Positions 1-11,280 of a stretch of DNA of 64,000 bases are shown here, in pieces. Location: contig JAPWDM010000022.1 in the NCBI GenBank assembly GCA_035578155.1, forward strand, positions 6,214,783 to 6,278,782. Direction: 5' to 3'. Every line of letters starts with the position of its first letter. Within the stretch, counting starts at the first letter, position 1. Both the position numbers and the translations under genes were made by a program. The stretch comes from Brachynemurus nebulosus. Its lineage: Eukaryota > Arthropoda > Insecta > Neuroptera > Myrmeleontidae. A model generated the notes under the pieces. The model did no database searches. It was not told where the DNA came from and saw only the letters and a list, made by a program, of their open reading frames with translations.

Positions 1-301
1 AATAATAATATAACAATTGAAGGAATAATTAGAAATAGCAGTTTATATGAATGGTTATCGAATTTTCTCAGAGAAGGTGGATTTAAAGATTACAAGTCAT
101 TGGAAAACGCATTAAGCGCAACTTTTTTGCTAAATAAGAAAGAGTACGTAGCAAATTTCAATGAAAAAAAAACATTCCGTCAAACGAACAGATTTCTTAA
201 AAGCAAAAATAAAATTTCTTTCAGGCAAAATTACGGTAAAATTAATATTAACATCCTGACGTTCATTAACGTCATAATATGTTAGGCGAAACCTTACGCT
301 C
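1..301. other. AT-rich sequence, nothing recognised
   Basis: There is one short open frame (100-285, 61 codons) with no recognisable domain and strongly AT-biased codons. I see no splice signals or repeats that assign it. Confidence 0.4.
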
Positions 302-898
302 CTTTCACATTATACGGTTTTTGCCGTACGGCAATAAACCGTACGGTCGCATTTTTTTAGTGGAGTGAAGAAGAGCATTGGACCTTTCACATTACACGGT
401 CACGACAAAATGCCGTTGCCGTGCTGTGTAGCAGCCGTCTCTTGCCACTGGACTTAACAGTTGCCGTACGGCGTTTTTAGCTCAGTAGTGTATGTAATTA
501 AATGGATTCTTTCACATTCGACGGTTTTTTAACGTACGGCATTAACAATATTTTGTTAAATTTCATGTTAATTACTAATTTTATTTGTGAAATGGATGAA
601 ACTAATGTTGAATATAATAACCAGTATTTTAATAGATTGTATGCAATTTCGAAATTGTGTGTTTTGATGTTCAGTTTGCCAAGAAATTAATCAAAAGAGT
701 CTGTAAACATCCGCAAATAGTTGAAAAATTTATTTTCGTCATTTTTCAGGTCTTCGACGAGTGCGATAATAAATAATCCTACTTTCTATTTCCTCTGATT
801 TATAGAATTAACTTTAATCACACTTGTTCCTTGTATCATGTTGCAAATCAAATGAAGATATTCAGTTTACAACGGCAAAAAACCGTCCAATGTGAAAG
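302..898. mobile_element. MITE-like inverted-repeat element
   Basis: The left end starts CTTTCACATT then ACGGTTTTTGCCG; the right end, read on the other strand, gives CTTTCACATT then ACGGTTTTTTGCCG, so the two ends form a terminal inverted repeat of about 25 bp. Internal copies of the CTTTCACATT/ACGG motif lie near 391 and 511. There is no coding capacity. No clear target duplication was found, so the superfamily is open. Confidence 0.55.
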
Positions 899-922
899 CA
901 ACAATATCAGCTCCGCGATGCT

Positions 923-1375
923 AGCACCCCAAATGTGAAATTTCGGTTGACCAATTACATGATTTAAAAGGTCAGAAAATGGTCATAAAGGGTCAGTTGG
1001 TTTCATTAATTGGTCAGCAATAGAAAATTTTTTATTAAGGGTTAAAATATTTCAAGGTCATTCAGAAATTTTAGCACCCCATTTGTGAAATTTCGAAAAA
1101 CCAATTACATCATCCAAAAGGTCAGAAAATGGTCATATAAGGTCAACTGGTTTGATTAATTGGTCAGCAATAAAAAATTTTTTACTAAGGTTTGAAGTTT
1201 TTTCAAGGTCATTCACAAAACTTTAGCACCCCAAATGTGAAATTTTGAATGACGAATTGTATAACTTAAAAGCTCAGAAAATGGTCATAAAAGGTCAATT
1301 GGTTTCATTAATTGGTCAGCAACAGAAAATTTTTTATTAAGGTTTAAAGTTTTTCAAGGTCACAATACTGTATCA
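923..1375. repeat. Tandem repeat, about 151-bp unit, three copies
   Basis: Units begin AGCACCCCA at 923, 1073 and 1225, giving periods of 150 and 152 bp. Each contains GGTCAGAAAATGGTCATA and then TTAATTGGTCAGCAA. No gene is seen here. Confidence 0.85.
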
Positions 1376-1385
1376 GAATTAGATA

Positions 1386-1837
1386 TTAATTAGTGATGGG
1401 CATAATCGAATGAAAATTAATCGATCATTCGATTATTAAAATATCAAATACGCTTTTAAATTTGTGACGCCAAACAAATACGCTTTTAAATTTGTGACGC
1501 CCTTTTTCGAGCGTAAAAGTGATCAAATTAATTGGTCATCGGTGGTAAAGTCTGGAGGCATCGCATTTAAAGGAGCCTTTAAATGCGAGGCCGTGGGCGG
1601 GGCCCCACATCGCCCACGCCTAGCTACGTCACTGATCGAGGTATTATCAAATTTCTATTGTAAAAGTAACGACCTCACAGCAGTTCTATAATCTATACCC
1701 AAAGTAATATGATTACAGCCAGGACCGGACCTACAATTATTATGAGGGGTAGGGGGGGGGGGGGGGGGGGGGAATTTGTTGTTGACGGCCTCTCCGACAA
1801 AAAATTCAAATATCCCTGCAAAAAACAAGTGAAAAAA

Positions 1838-1838
<1 letters not shown>
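1386..1838. other. Repeat debris: hAT-like end, 30-bp duplication, palindrome, G-run
   Basis: TAGTGATGGGC at 1391 resembles the hAT MITE ends seen later in the window. A 27-bp segment at 1445-1471 recurs at 1475-1501 (period 30). A perfect 13-bp inverted repeat with a 2-bp loop lies at 1561-1588. A run of more than 15 G residues lies near 1752-1772. No complete element could be delimited. Confidence 0.5.
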
Positions 1839-1921
<83 letters not shown>

Positions 1922-1964
1922 ATATATATATATATGCGTATATATATATATATATGTATATATG

Positions 1965-2029
<65 letters not shown>

Positions 2030-2052
2030 CATATATACATATATATATACGC

Positions 2053-2120
<68 letters not shown>
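1839..2120. repeat. (TA)n microsatellite with TATG/CATA interruptions
   Basis: About 280 bp of nearly pure TA, with interspersed TATG and TACA variants. Apparent Tyr/Ile open frames across it are artefacts. Confidence 0.95.
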
Positions 2121-2125
<5 letters not shown>

Positions 2126-2388
2126 CTATTTTGACGGAATTTGGTAAAGATGTTGGATGGGTTCCTCGGCTAGCTACGTTCGACATTCATACCAAGGTTC
2201 TTTTGAACATTTTTTGGGCAAAAAGTTAGCTTTTTTGTCAAGATTTGCTAAAATTCAAAAGTTTTCAAATTTTTTTACGACACCCGAAAAGGGCGAAAAA
2301 ATCACATGAACATTTTGAACGATTGTTTTAAGTAAGCTAGTTTTTAAGAAAAATTCCTTATCGAAATGTTACAGGGGAAAATTATTAG

Positions 2389-2861
2389 GGTCCGGGAAAT
2401 CCATTAGACAACGGTGAACCAGTGAATGAAGTTGATAAAATTGCTAGGAAACACGATTACAAATACGCGAGTGCACAAAGTGAAAAAGATATAAGAAAAG
2501 CCGATGAAGAGGCAATAAAAAAATTTAAAGAAGAGTTTTACAACAATTATAAGCCTACTGCAGCAATTGGTCCTCTTGGCTTGTATTTAAAATCTAAAGT
2601 AAGAATTTTACTGGTGTTTTATATCCGAATATAACTCACATGTCCAATAATACGTTTGTGCCCGGTGTAAATCGAAAACGTGTTGCATCTACTTCGAGTG
2701 GTAATAGTAATAAAAGAAGTAATATTGAAGAACAAGGCTTTTTTCCAGCTTCAGTTTTGAAAGAATTGCAAACGGAAAATATAGATGTATCGGATAATGG
2801 AAACAATATCGTTGGGCCCACTTCTGAAGGAACGAATACACAATCCCACAATACACGATGA
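2389..2861 (+). pseudogene. Endogenous parvovirus (densovirus-type) capsid VP1 N-terminal fragment with phospholipase A2 region
   Basis: The reading frame from 2389 shows the calcium-loop signature GPGN followed about 20 residues later by an HD..Y catalytic-helix pattern (the HD codons lie around 2452). This arrangement defines the VP1 phospholipase A2 domain of parvoviruses, which lets incoming virions leave endosomes. A TAG codon lies directly upstream (2386-2388). A frameshift near 2600 moves the continuation to another frame, where a Ser/Asn-rich stretch with KR pairs (2640-2861) looks like the segment following the PLA2 region in densovirus capsids. The rest of the capsid is missing. The remnant is broken and cannot encode a capsid. 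Family assignment is firm; genus is not determinable. Confidence 0.8.
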
Positions 2862-3003
2862 AAAATCATCGGCTCGCCGTTAATAAAATCTCTCAAATAT
2901 TCTTGACAATATTATTATAAATATGAGATAATATCAAAGTTTGTTCACCTTTCTCAATATATTCTTCCAATTCCTCGATTGTTGTTATATGCTTCAGCAC
3001 TTG

Positions 3004-3040
3004 TTCGCTTTTAAGAACATGACGTGTTCTTAAAAGCGAA
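3004..3040. repeat. Perfect 16-bp hairpin
   Basis: TTCGCTTTTAAGAACA and its exact complement flank a 5-base loop. It lies 140 bp beyond the capsid fragment. It may be part of viral non-coding sequence or an unrelated small element. Confidence 0.8.
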
Positions 3041-3394
3041 TATTCCTGAATCCATACTAATTAAATCAAATCTAAACACAAGTATTTATACTAAAATATT
3101 TACTGATAATACATTTATAATTTTTGCTGACAACTAAAATTTCTCTATCATTTATTACGACAACAATTTTTTTGCGCCATCAGGTATACTAGCTTGCAAT
3201 TTCTTATCATTAATAAGATTAAATAGCAGAAACAATATTCCACTTATTTTCCATAATAATTTCCTATTTCGTCATCAGGTTTTTTTTTTATTCTAAACAG
3301 CTGACACGTAGAAATTTCCTATTTTGTCATTAGGCAATTCGTCACTTCGTGAAAAACAAAAATGAAAAAATAACTAACTACCGTCTCCAGCTGC

Positions 3395-3835
3395 TCCGCC
3401 TGCGCCAGTGCACATGTACTGGCAGCGCACTTTTACACGGTCCCTCGGATCGGGCAGCGGCTCGACCCAGGTTGATCGCGTGATCGACCTGGGTCGGGAA
3501 CGCTGCTCAATCCAGTCAGGACCGTGTATGAACTTTTACACGTGGAGGGGTTCTGGCAACACAAACACAATATTAGAAACTATTTTCTTACGCAGTCCAG
3601 ACGGGTGCATTTCTTGTTCGCGCCAAAATTCCCCCAAGGAGTTTATGATGACACTGCGATTAATTCCATCAAGTGTCATCATGAATGCCAATATCCCCAA
3701 GGAGAATCATTGGCGTTATGCAACGCAGGACGCCAAAGTAACGATCAACCTGACGCGGCCGGACGACGAAAAGGCCAGCTTAGTGGAAATAATTTCGGAT
3801 CCTACGAGTCAACGAAAAAATCGTCCGTCGCGCAA
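3395..3835. other. GC-rich island with nested palindromes, possible viral terminal hairpin
   Basis: In an otherwise very AT-rich area this stretch is close to half G+C. An interrupted palindrome spans 3435-3527: outer arms ACACGGTCC/GGACCGTGT, middle arms GCAGCG/CGCTGC and an inner pair CGACCCAGGT/ACCTGGGTCG share one centre near 3480. A second palindrome, ATGATGACACT/AGTGTCATCAT, lies around 3645-3685. Overlapping open frames here are not recognisable proteins. Palindromes within palindromes resemble parvovirus telomeres, and the island lies between VP and NS remnants; that reading is inference. Confidence 0.45.
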
Positions 3836-4104
3836 TTAGTGGAATTAATCTTTGGAAATATTACAACACACATTGATAGTTTTTACGTTTCGCCTATACA
3901 TTTAAATTCAAAATGGAGCGATCTGCAACCTAATCATAATATATACCAATCAGCAATTACGAAATTAAATAGTTATATTTATAATTTATCATTTAATGAA
4001 CTATGTGAACATTTAAGTCAAACCAAACCATTATTTGGTGCTATATCTGGTAATATTAATGATGTATACTATGATTTAATAGCATCCGTTATCACCCAGT
4101 CAAC
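3836..4104 (+). pseudogene. Probable upstream part of endogenous parvovirus NS1
   Basis: An open, AT-rich coding stretch of about 90 codons runs up to the exact point where the fold-back element starts, and the NS1 helicase resumes right after that element. It has no motif I can name, so the NS1 assignment rests on position, orientation and base composition. It is continuous in frame with GC-rich sequence upstream that is probably not part of the same gene. An unrelated host or transposon fragment is possible. Confidence 0.4.
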
Positions 4105-5868
4105 ATTCTGACGTCTTAATGAATTCATAAAGAATTCATATTTCTGATTTGGACGTCAGAAAACAAGTTCAGAAAGATATCTTTATGAATTCATAAAGAT
4201 ATCTTATGCGTCGATTTATGAACAGATTATGAAGTCTTAAATATGATATCTTAAAGAATTCTTTTTTCTGACTTCAGAATTGCGATGTCTTAAACAGCTC
4301 ATATTTCTGATGTCTGAAAAAAGATATCTAAATTTAGAATTCATTATTAAGAAGGCATATGTCTGACTTCAGAATTATGATGTCTTAAATAGTTCATATT
4401 TCTGACGTCTTAAAGAATTCATATTTCTGACTTCAGAATTAGCTCATATTTCTGATGTCTTAAACAGCTCATATTTCTGACGTCTTAAAAAAGATGACTT
4501 TAAGAGGACTATACCAAGAATTCGTTGAAAATATTAAGCATAATTTACGAAATAAAAGAAATATAATTAATTTAGTTAATTGTATTTATTTACATAACTG
4601 TATATGTACAACGTATATTAAATGTATTTAAAATATTAACATTTAAGATTAAATTTACTCCAGTATTTTATCAGGAAATGTCACAATTTGTACACTAGTC
4701 ACAATAGAAACAGTCAAAAACTGTAACTAACCATACTCAATATCCCATCAAACCACAAATTATTATATTATCATAACTTCTTAAATTAACACTATCATAA
4801 ATTCACTTCCTTCAATTCATTTTCACTTTAAATAATTTTCTTTAAGCTACCATATTTTATTTTTGTTTAGTATCACCATCACCATCATTTCCATCTTGTG
4901 CTAAATTTCTCTCCTATTTTAATCTTCTATTTTTTTGACTTTTGAATAAATATTGAAATGGTTTTCTTTTAGACATTATGTTGTTAACGTTCTCAATAAA
5001 AATATTAATTTTAATACATTACATTGTTCGTTTGTTTTTTGTTTTTTTTTCCTTACATCCGAAATATGAACTAATTAAGAAGTCTTAATAATGAAGTCAG
5101 AAATAAGAGCTGTTTAAGATATCAGAAATATTAGTTCAAAAAGTAGTCAGAAATAAGAACTGTTTAAGACATCAGAAATATGAGTTCAAAAAGTAATCAA
5201 AAATAAGAGCTGTTTAAGACATCCAAAATATGAGTTCATAAAACAATCAGAATTAAGAACTATTTAAGACATCAGAAATATGAGTACAAAAAGTGGTCAG
5301 AAATAAGAACTGTTTAAGACATCAGAAATATGAATTCATAAAGTAGTCAGAAATAAGAACGGTTTAAGACATCATATTTCTGATGTCTTAAATAAGACTT
5401 CTTTATGAATTCATTTAGATGTCCTAATATTGTTTAAATTATTTTTGTTAGTGGTTTCTATAGAAAAAATAATAATATATTTATAGGATATTTTTTTAAG
5501 ACATCAGAAATATGAGCTAATTCTGAAGTCAGAAATACGAATTCTTTAAGACATCATATTTAAGAAGTCTTAAACAGCTCCTAAATCGACGCATAAGATA
5601 TCTTTATGAATTCATAAAGATATCTTTCTGATAATGTTTTCTGACATCTTAAATATGACTCCTTTAAGACATCTTTAAGAAGTCTTTTTTAAGAAGTCCG
5701 AAAGATATCAGAAAAAAGGTATCTATTTGATATCATTAAATTGAATTCATATTTAAGATATCTTTAAGAACTCTTATTTCTGACTTCTTAAAAAAGATGT
5801 CTTAAAGATGTCATATTTACAGTTCAGAAAGATGTCAGAAAAAAGATTTCATAAAGACATCTTTCTGA
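4105..5868. mobile_element. Fold-back element inserted in parvovirus NS1
   Basis: The left array (4105-4500) and right array (5065-5868) consist of short palindromic modules such as TCTGACTTCAGAATT and GATGTCTTAAACAGCTC, arranged in inverted orientation around a non-repetitive core (about 4510-5060). The outer ends read CTGACGTCTTAATGAATTC on the left and, on the opposite strand, GTCAGAAAGATGTCTTTATG on the right. There is no coding capacity. Placement between two pieces of one viral gene shows that it arrived after the virus. I could not fix a target duplication. Confidence 0.7.
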
Positions 5869-5871
5869 CTT

Positions 5872-6362
5872 TTGTGCTCACTGGGCAACTTGCAAACGTT
5901 TATATTGACTCAATTCGATGGTGATTACGAAATTTATAATTATTTTTTTAAAAATTGTTACAATACTTTAAATAAATCTAATGGGAAGAAAAACGCCATA
6001 TTAATATATGGTCCATCAAATTCTGGCAAGTCATATTTTGGTCAAATTTTAACAGAATTAATGATTAGTGTTGGAAATATTAATAATTTTAATAAAAATG
6101 AAAATTTCCCATTAAGTAATTGTTTGAATAAATGTTTATTAATATAGGATAAACCATCTTTCACGCATGAGTCATTAGGAACCATTTACTGGTGGTGCGG
6201 ATTGTCCGGCGAATATAAAATATCTCAATACACAGATAATACTTAAAATACCAGTATTGATATTATCAAATCATGATATATTTCCAAAGAATCATGAATT
6301 TAATAATCGCTTTCTACGCTATCAATGGGATTTAAGAAATTATCCTCCCGACTTTTTCTAAC
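5872..6362 (+). pseudogene. Endogenous parvovirus NS1, SF3 helicase region
   Basis: NS1 is the replication initiator and helicase of parvoviruses. The frame from 5872 contains the Walker A motif GPSNSGKS (around 6010-6035). The frame stops at 6145-6147. The continuation is in another frame from about 6190 to the stop at 6360-6362, with a glycine-rich GGAD segment and the TPV-like IPVLILSN segment typical of motif C in SF3 helicases. The order and spacing match the family. At least one frameshift and the missing N-terminal nuclease domain make it non-functional. Both the helicase and the capsid fragment are on the + strand. Confidence 0.85.
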
Positions 6363-6636
6363 GAAAAATTCACCCACTGGCTTTTTATTGCTTGCTACAA
6401 AATTTAGAAAATGTTAAATAATTAATATTATTGGATAATAAAATTATGTTAATAAAAAATTATTTATATCAAACATATGTCAAATGTCAATTATTCTAAT
6501 AATAAATATATTATATTTATAAAAAATGCATTCTAATTGATTCTTTATATGACCCTGAAATTTGTAAATCTTCAATAAATAAGGTATTTCAAAAAAAAAA
6601 ACAAGGTATTTTGATATCTAGGCAATTTAATTTATT

Positions 6637-6764
6637 AGTCGAATTTTTCAACTGAAAAAATTAGACTTATACAGCCTATACGATAAGAACGGCGAGAGGC
6701 GAGAGTAGGGGCGCTATCCGTTTTCGGACCCCTAGAACACGATTCTGTAGAAAAAAAATGTCTG

Positions 6765-6832
<68 letters not shown>

Positions 6833-6838
6833 CATTTT
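6637..6838 (-). repeat. Interspersed repeat D, copy 1, with (TA)n
   Basis: The segment 6640-6765 is the reverse complement of 10745-10867 with moderate divergence. Both share a GATAGCGC/CGGACCC core and abut a (TA)n tract (here about 6767-6830). Neither copy has coding capacity. Confidence 0.75.
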
Positions 6839-6841
6839 TTT

Positions 6842-6945
6842 TAGTATTGATAGTATTGTTGTGCATCGGAATGAGCCCCATTTACCAAATTTGAGCTCTT
6901 AACTTCCATAGGGGGGCCCTACACATATTAAAAGGTAGCGGGAAA

Positions 6946-7037
<92 letters not shown>

Positions 7038-8397
7038 CACAAATCCAATTTTACGTAGTGGTCGATGCAAATTTAAGGGGAAGTACGTAAAATCGGAAGA
7101 TCAGGGGCGTCGGTAAACTTTTGTTTCGGGGGTTGGTAAATATTATTTATCTCAATTTATTTAAAACAAAATTATCTTAAGAGACAATTTACACCTAAAA
7201 TTCGGTTGTGTAGACAAAGGAAATCGAATGTTATACTAATGAATATGAGTGACGACTTTTATAAAACTGTCGAAAAATCAACTTCACTATTGCATTCTTC
7301 AGCGTAAAAGACGCCAAACAGCGGAAGTTGCAAAAATTCTAGAATATTCTACTCGTGAACTAGCAAATATACCAAAAAACAAACTTCACTATTGAATTGG
7401 GCACTAAAAATTAGATTAAGGAGCGCATTTTAATAAAAATTTTAGAATGTTCTATTCGTCAACTAACAAAGATATCGAAAAATCAATTGCACCATTTAAT
7501 TGGTCATCGAATAAAAGACGGAATAGCACATTTTGATAAATGTTCTAGAATATTCTATTCGTCAAATAGCAAAAATTGTTTGTCAAAATGGGACATTTGG
7601 TTTACATTAGTTTAATTTCGGTTGGACAATTAAGTGGTGCAGTAGATTTTCCAATATCTTTGTTAGTTGACAAATAGACTATTCTAGAACATTTCTTAAA
7701 ATGTGTTATTTGGTCTCTTTTTTGGTAGCCAATTCAATGGCGACGTCTGTTTTTGAATATTTTTTCTATTTGACGAATAGAATATTCCAGAACATTTGTC
7801 AAAATGTGTAATTTGACCTCTTTTTCAATGGACAATTAAATGGTACAATTGATTTTTCAATATCTTTGCTAGTTGACAAATAGAACATTCTAGAATTTTT
7901 GTCAAACTACACTGTTTGATCTCATTTTTAATGACCAATTCAACGGTGAAGGCTGTTTTTTGCTAACTCTGCTAGTTGACGATTAGAGTATTCTAGAATT
8001 TTACGTTACTCATTTTGCATTTGCATTTTGCATATTACGTATACAGAATATGTGCATATATATCTGCAGTGGAATTTTAAAATTTTTAAAGGTTACGAGA
8101 CCCTCAGACAATATTACCTATGGCCCTGACTCTGGCTTGGTACATAAATTTTCACCAACACAAACAAACAACAATATATCTGTGAGAGGAGAACCCCATT
8201 AAATCGCTGACGTCACTACGTAAAATCGGAGTACGTACCATTGGATGGCCACTGTATATTTTCCCGCTACCTTTTAATATACCTTTATTTAATATACATT
8301 CCCGCTACCTTTTAATATGTGTAGGACCCCCCTATGGAAGTTAAGAGCTCAAATTTGGTAAATGGGGCTCATTCCGATGCACAACAATACTATCAAA
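6842..8397. mobile_element. Inverted arms of about 105 bp flanking the 1,220-bp element
   Basis: The segment 6842-6945 (GTGCATCGGAATGAGCCCC...) is almost exactly repeated in inverse orientation at 8290-8397. Between the arms are a (TA)n tract (6951-7034) and the separate 1,220-bp element 7035-8254. A partial extra copy of the arm end (CCCGCTACCTTTTAATAT) lies at about 8263-8280. The arms plus the (TA)n may be an older element in which the inner one landed. Confidence 0.65.
7035..8254. mobile_element. 1,220-bp TA-flanked element with heat-shock-element-like repeats, copy 1
   Basis: Flanked by TA on both sides. One end starts CACCACAAATCCAATTTTACG; the other, read inversely, starts CAGTGGCCATCCAATGG and reaches GATTTTACGTAGTG. 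The interior consists of about 105-bp degenerate units centred on TTCTAGAATATTC-like sequence (near 7337, 7440 and 7541, then inverted ones near 7672, 7780, 7880 and 7985), so the element is fold-back in design. A second copy of exactly the same length lies inverted at 48590-49809. There is no open frame of note. Confidence 0.75.
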
Positions 8398-8705
8398 GTG
8401 GGGTAAAATTTTGGGAAAATTTTGGATCCGACCCAACTTTTAAGGGGGGGGGCGGAAAAGCAATAAAACTTTTCCAGACCGGTTGGAGATAATGTTTCGG
8501 TCAATTATCTACAACATATCCAAAATTCAGCTTCCTAGGATGATTTGGTGGGAGTAGAGGGGGAAAAAACGATTTTCGCTGGATCTAACACGCCCTCAGG
8601 CCCCCAGAATTAATGTAGAGGGTTGAAATTTGGTGTGTTGATAGAGTTCATACCCAGGTTGTGCTTTTTGAAGGTTTTAATATTTTACCCCCACCCCCCT
8701 CATTT
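8398..8705. other. Unassigned non-coding stretch
   Basis: Contains G-rich and C-rich runs (8443-8451 and 8692-8700) but no open frame, tandem repeat or recognisable element end. It runs up to the TTAA that opens the piggyBac element. Confidence 0.4.
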
Positions 8706-8709
8706 TTAA

Positions 8710-10320
8710 CCCTCTGGAGGTATTCATGGGTCATAGTGACCCGTCATATTTTAATTTTATAAGTTTATAACACTGTTTGTTTGTTGACAGTTCTTATAAT
8801 TACTGTATTTGCAAATGACATTTCAAATAATTTTTCTAGTGAAAAAATAACTTTAAAAGATTAACAGGTAAGATTAATTTCAAATTAATAGAAATTGTTA
8901 TTTTATTTGAGTAAAAAAATTTTAACGGTTTTTTTGAAATATGCTATTTTTTAAAAATGGATGCCAACAATGAAGAGGAATTTGAGGTTAGTGATTTAGA
9001 TGGGAATGATAGTGTATCCAGTGATGAATATGAAATATCTGACCACGAAACTGATACAGAGGAGAGTGGAGATGATACTGATGAATATAAGAAAAATGAC
9101 AGTGGCAAATGTTATTACTTTGGGAAAGGCGTTACTAAGTATAAGTGGTCGAAAGAGCCAACTAAACAAAGTAGAACTCCTGCTCATAATATAATTAATC
9201 ATACATCTGGACCTATAGGACCTGCAAAAGAGAATACAAAAAATGGTCCTTTTTCTTTCTGAAACTGTTTAATAACTGATGAAAAGGTAAGACTGACATA
9301 ATAGAAATGAAAGCACTTTTTGGAATACTGTACATGGCAGGAGTATTTAAATCAAATGATGAAAACTTAGAAGGTCTGTATGCTACTGGCGGTACAGGTC
9401 GCGACATATTTCGTGCTGTATGCCTTTAAAAAGAGTATTGTTTTTGTTAAATTGTTTAAGATTCGACGATATCGATACAAGAGATATTCGTTTGGTGAAT
9501 GATAAATTAGCAGCCATATCTCAATTATTTAACAAATTTATAAAAAATGCACAAGAAAATTTTTCCTTAGGCGAGGATTTCCTTGGATTTCGCGGTAAAT
9601 GCCGTTTTAAAATGTACATACCTAATAAGCCACACAAGTATGGTATAAAAATTGTTATACTGAGCGATGCTTGAAATAGTTATTGCTATAATGCGGAAAT
9701 TTATTCTAGCAAATCAATTTCGAACTCAGTATTTCTTAAACCAACACAAATCGTTCTAACATTAGCCGAACCCATTTACAATACTAGCAGGAATATAGCG
9801 GCCGACAACTGGTTTACGTCCATAGAACTTTTAGATGAGTTAAAATTAAGAGGACTTACTTCCGTCGGTACAATAAAGAAAAATAAAAAAGAAATTCCGG
9901 AAGCATTTATTGCAGTGAAAAATAGACTTGTGAACAGTACCATTTATGGCTTCACCAAGCAAAACACTTTACTATCTTTTGTACCAAAAAAAAACGCCGT
10001 GAGCAGCCGAGCCCCATCACGGAAGTCGAATTTTTCCTTTCATCTTCGGTATTGAGTGTGTACAAGCGAAATGTAATTGAAAGTCCACAAGCGATTTGTC
10101 ATTTTGGTGGTTTCAAAACTGATGACGAGTGTCCGGTTGATCGGGGCTTTAAAAAAAGGTTTTAAGTTTTTAAGGGCTGAATCTCAGTAAATTTCAATTT
10201 TACTACCGATAGCAGTTAACAGGGAAAAGCCAACACAATTCGTACGAGGGCATTTCTACCCATGCTTATCCGCCAACTGCCTTTGTGTTTTATTTTTAAC
10301 TATTAAAAAAGGAACTTAAA
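8710..10320 (+). mobile_element. Decayed piggyBac-type transposon
   Basis: TTAA at 8706-8709, the target site of piggyBac elements, is followed directly by CCCTCTGGAGG, a typical CCC-type terminal inverted repeat start. A broken piggyBac transposase follows. The right end was not located; the boundary given is where transposase-like and subterminal sequence fades. Confidence 0.7.
8957..10140 (+). pseudogene. piggyBac transposase (DDE_Tnp_1_7), broken
   Basis: Cut-and-paste transposase of the piggyBac family, in pieces. The first open frame, 8957-9262, is an acidic Asp/Glu/Ser-rich N-terminus as in the family. The frame 9420-9674 holds the FRGKC..FKMYIPNKP segment that surrounds the first catalytic Asp in piggyBac; where SVDE is usual this copy has SLGE, so that Asp appears lost. 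A stop at 9672-9674 is followed in the same frame by AADNWFTSIELL, the conserved region of the second catalytic Asp (about 9800-9835). The third catalytic region is not recognisable. Several stops and frameshifts show that the copy is dead. Confidence 0.8.
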
Positions 10321-10544
10321 TAGTAAACTGGAAGGCTTTATGAAGATATTTTTTTCTGACACAATAGTGAGAGAAGTTTACATAAAAACAATTAATCTTG
10401 ACAAACTATTTAAAAAAAATTATCTTCTGCTCTATGTAACAGGAAGTTATTCCATTAAAAATAAATTCTGGAAAATTTGTTATATTACGCAGGGTTGGTC
10501 ACTTGCGCGCCAGGGTCAATTGACCCCATGCTGGTGGCTAGGAG

Positions 10545-10654
10545 AACCATTTGGGTCACAGGACACTTGCGCGCCCCAATTTGTCAGCCCCACTTACCAA
10601 ATTTTAGCTAGGTTCGTTCACAAGGGAGCCCTATACATGCAAAAAGGAGCCACG

Positions 10655-10745
<91 letters not shown>

Positions 10746-10870
10746 AGATATTTTTTTCTTCAGAATCGTGTTCTACGGGTCCGAAAACGGATAGCGCTCC
10801 TACTATCGCCTCGTCCCGTTCTTATCGTATAGACTGTTCTAATTTTTTCTGTGAAAAATTCGACTAAATG
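10545..10870 (+). repeat. Interspersed repeat D, copy 2, with (TA)n
   Basis: The segment 10745-10867 matches 6640-6765 in inverse orientation. The (TA)n tract is 10650-10742. The left flank (10590-10640, with CCACTTACCAAATTTTAGCT) is a diverged relative of the arm at 6870-6945, so both copies belong to one composite family. Confidence 0.7.
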
Positions 10871-11204
10871 ACTGAGCACTTCTGTGTCGACCCTCGTATG
10901 GTAACATACCATTAAATTATGACATAATTTGAAATTTGGAGATATGAGGTTTTGTTATTGTTAAATAACTTTCATTCTGATAAATAAAATAAAATGAGAT
11001 TTTTATTAGCCTATGATCAGTATAAGATGATTCTAAACATTTATATCTAATTATCTTAAAACAGTGAAAAATCGGCATACGTGGTTCTAGCAGTAAGCCG
11101 TCGATACGTACTATTAAATTTCCTACATTTGATCCTAAAAATTGTAAAAAATTAGCTGTTGACCACGTAACATTGATAATGCGTGTCCGGCACGCACTTG
11201 GCGA

Positions 11205-11205
<1 letters not shown>
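10871..11205. other. Unassigned sequence left of the LINE cluster
   Basis: No open frame, repeat unit or element end could be recognised. It is the flank next to the (TAA)n tract in which the LINEs sit. Confidence 0.35.

Positions 11206-11280
<75 letters not shown>
11206..11280. repeat. (TTA)n microsatellite, LINE 3' boundary
   Basis: A pure TTA tract. On the minus strand it is the (TAA)n that follows the 3' end of the truncated LINE. Confidence 0.95.

Noticed and set aside
1655..2230. Long Tyr/Ile open frames on both strands
   Set aside because: They are translations of the (TA)n tract. The same applies at 6635, 10340, 30114, 38286, 44630, 51051 and 56151.
3408..3839. 143-codon frame in the GC-rich island as viral NS
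   Set aside because: Overlaps another frame and the palindromes, no motif; not supported as a protein.
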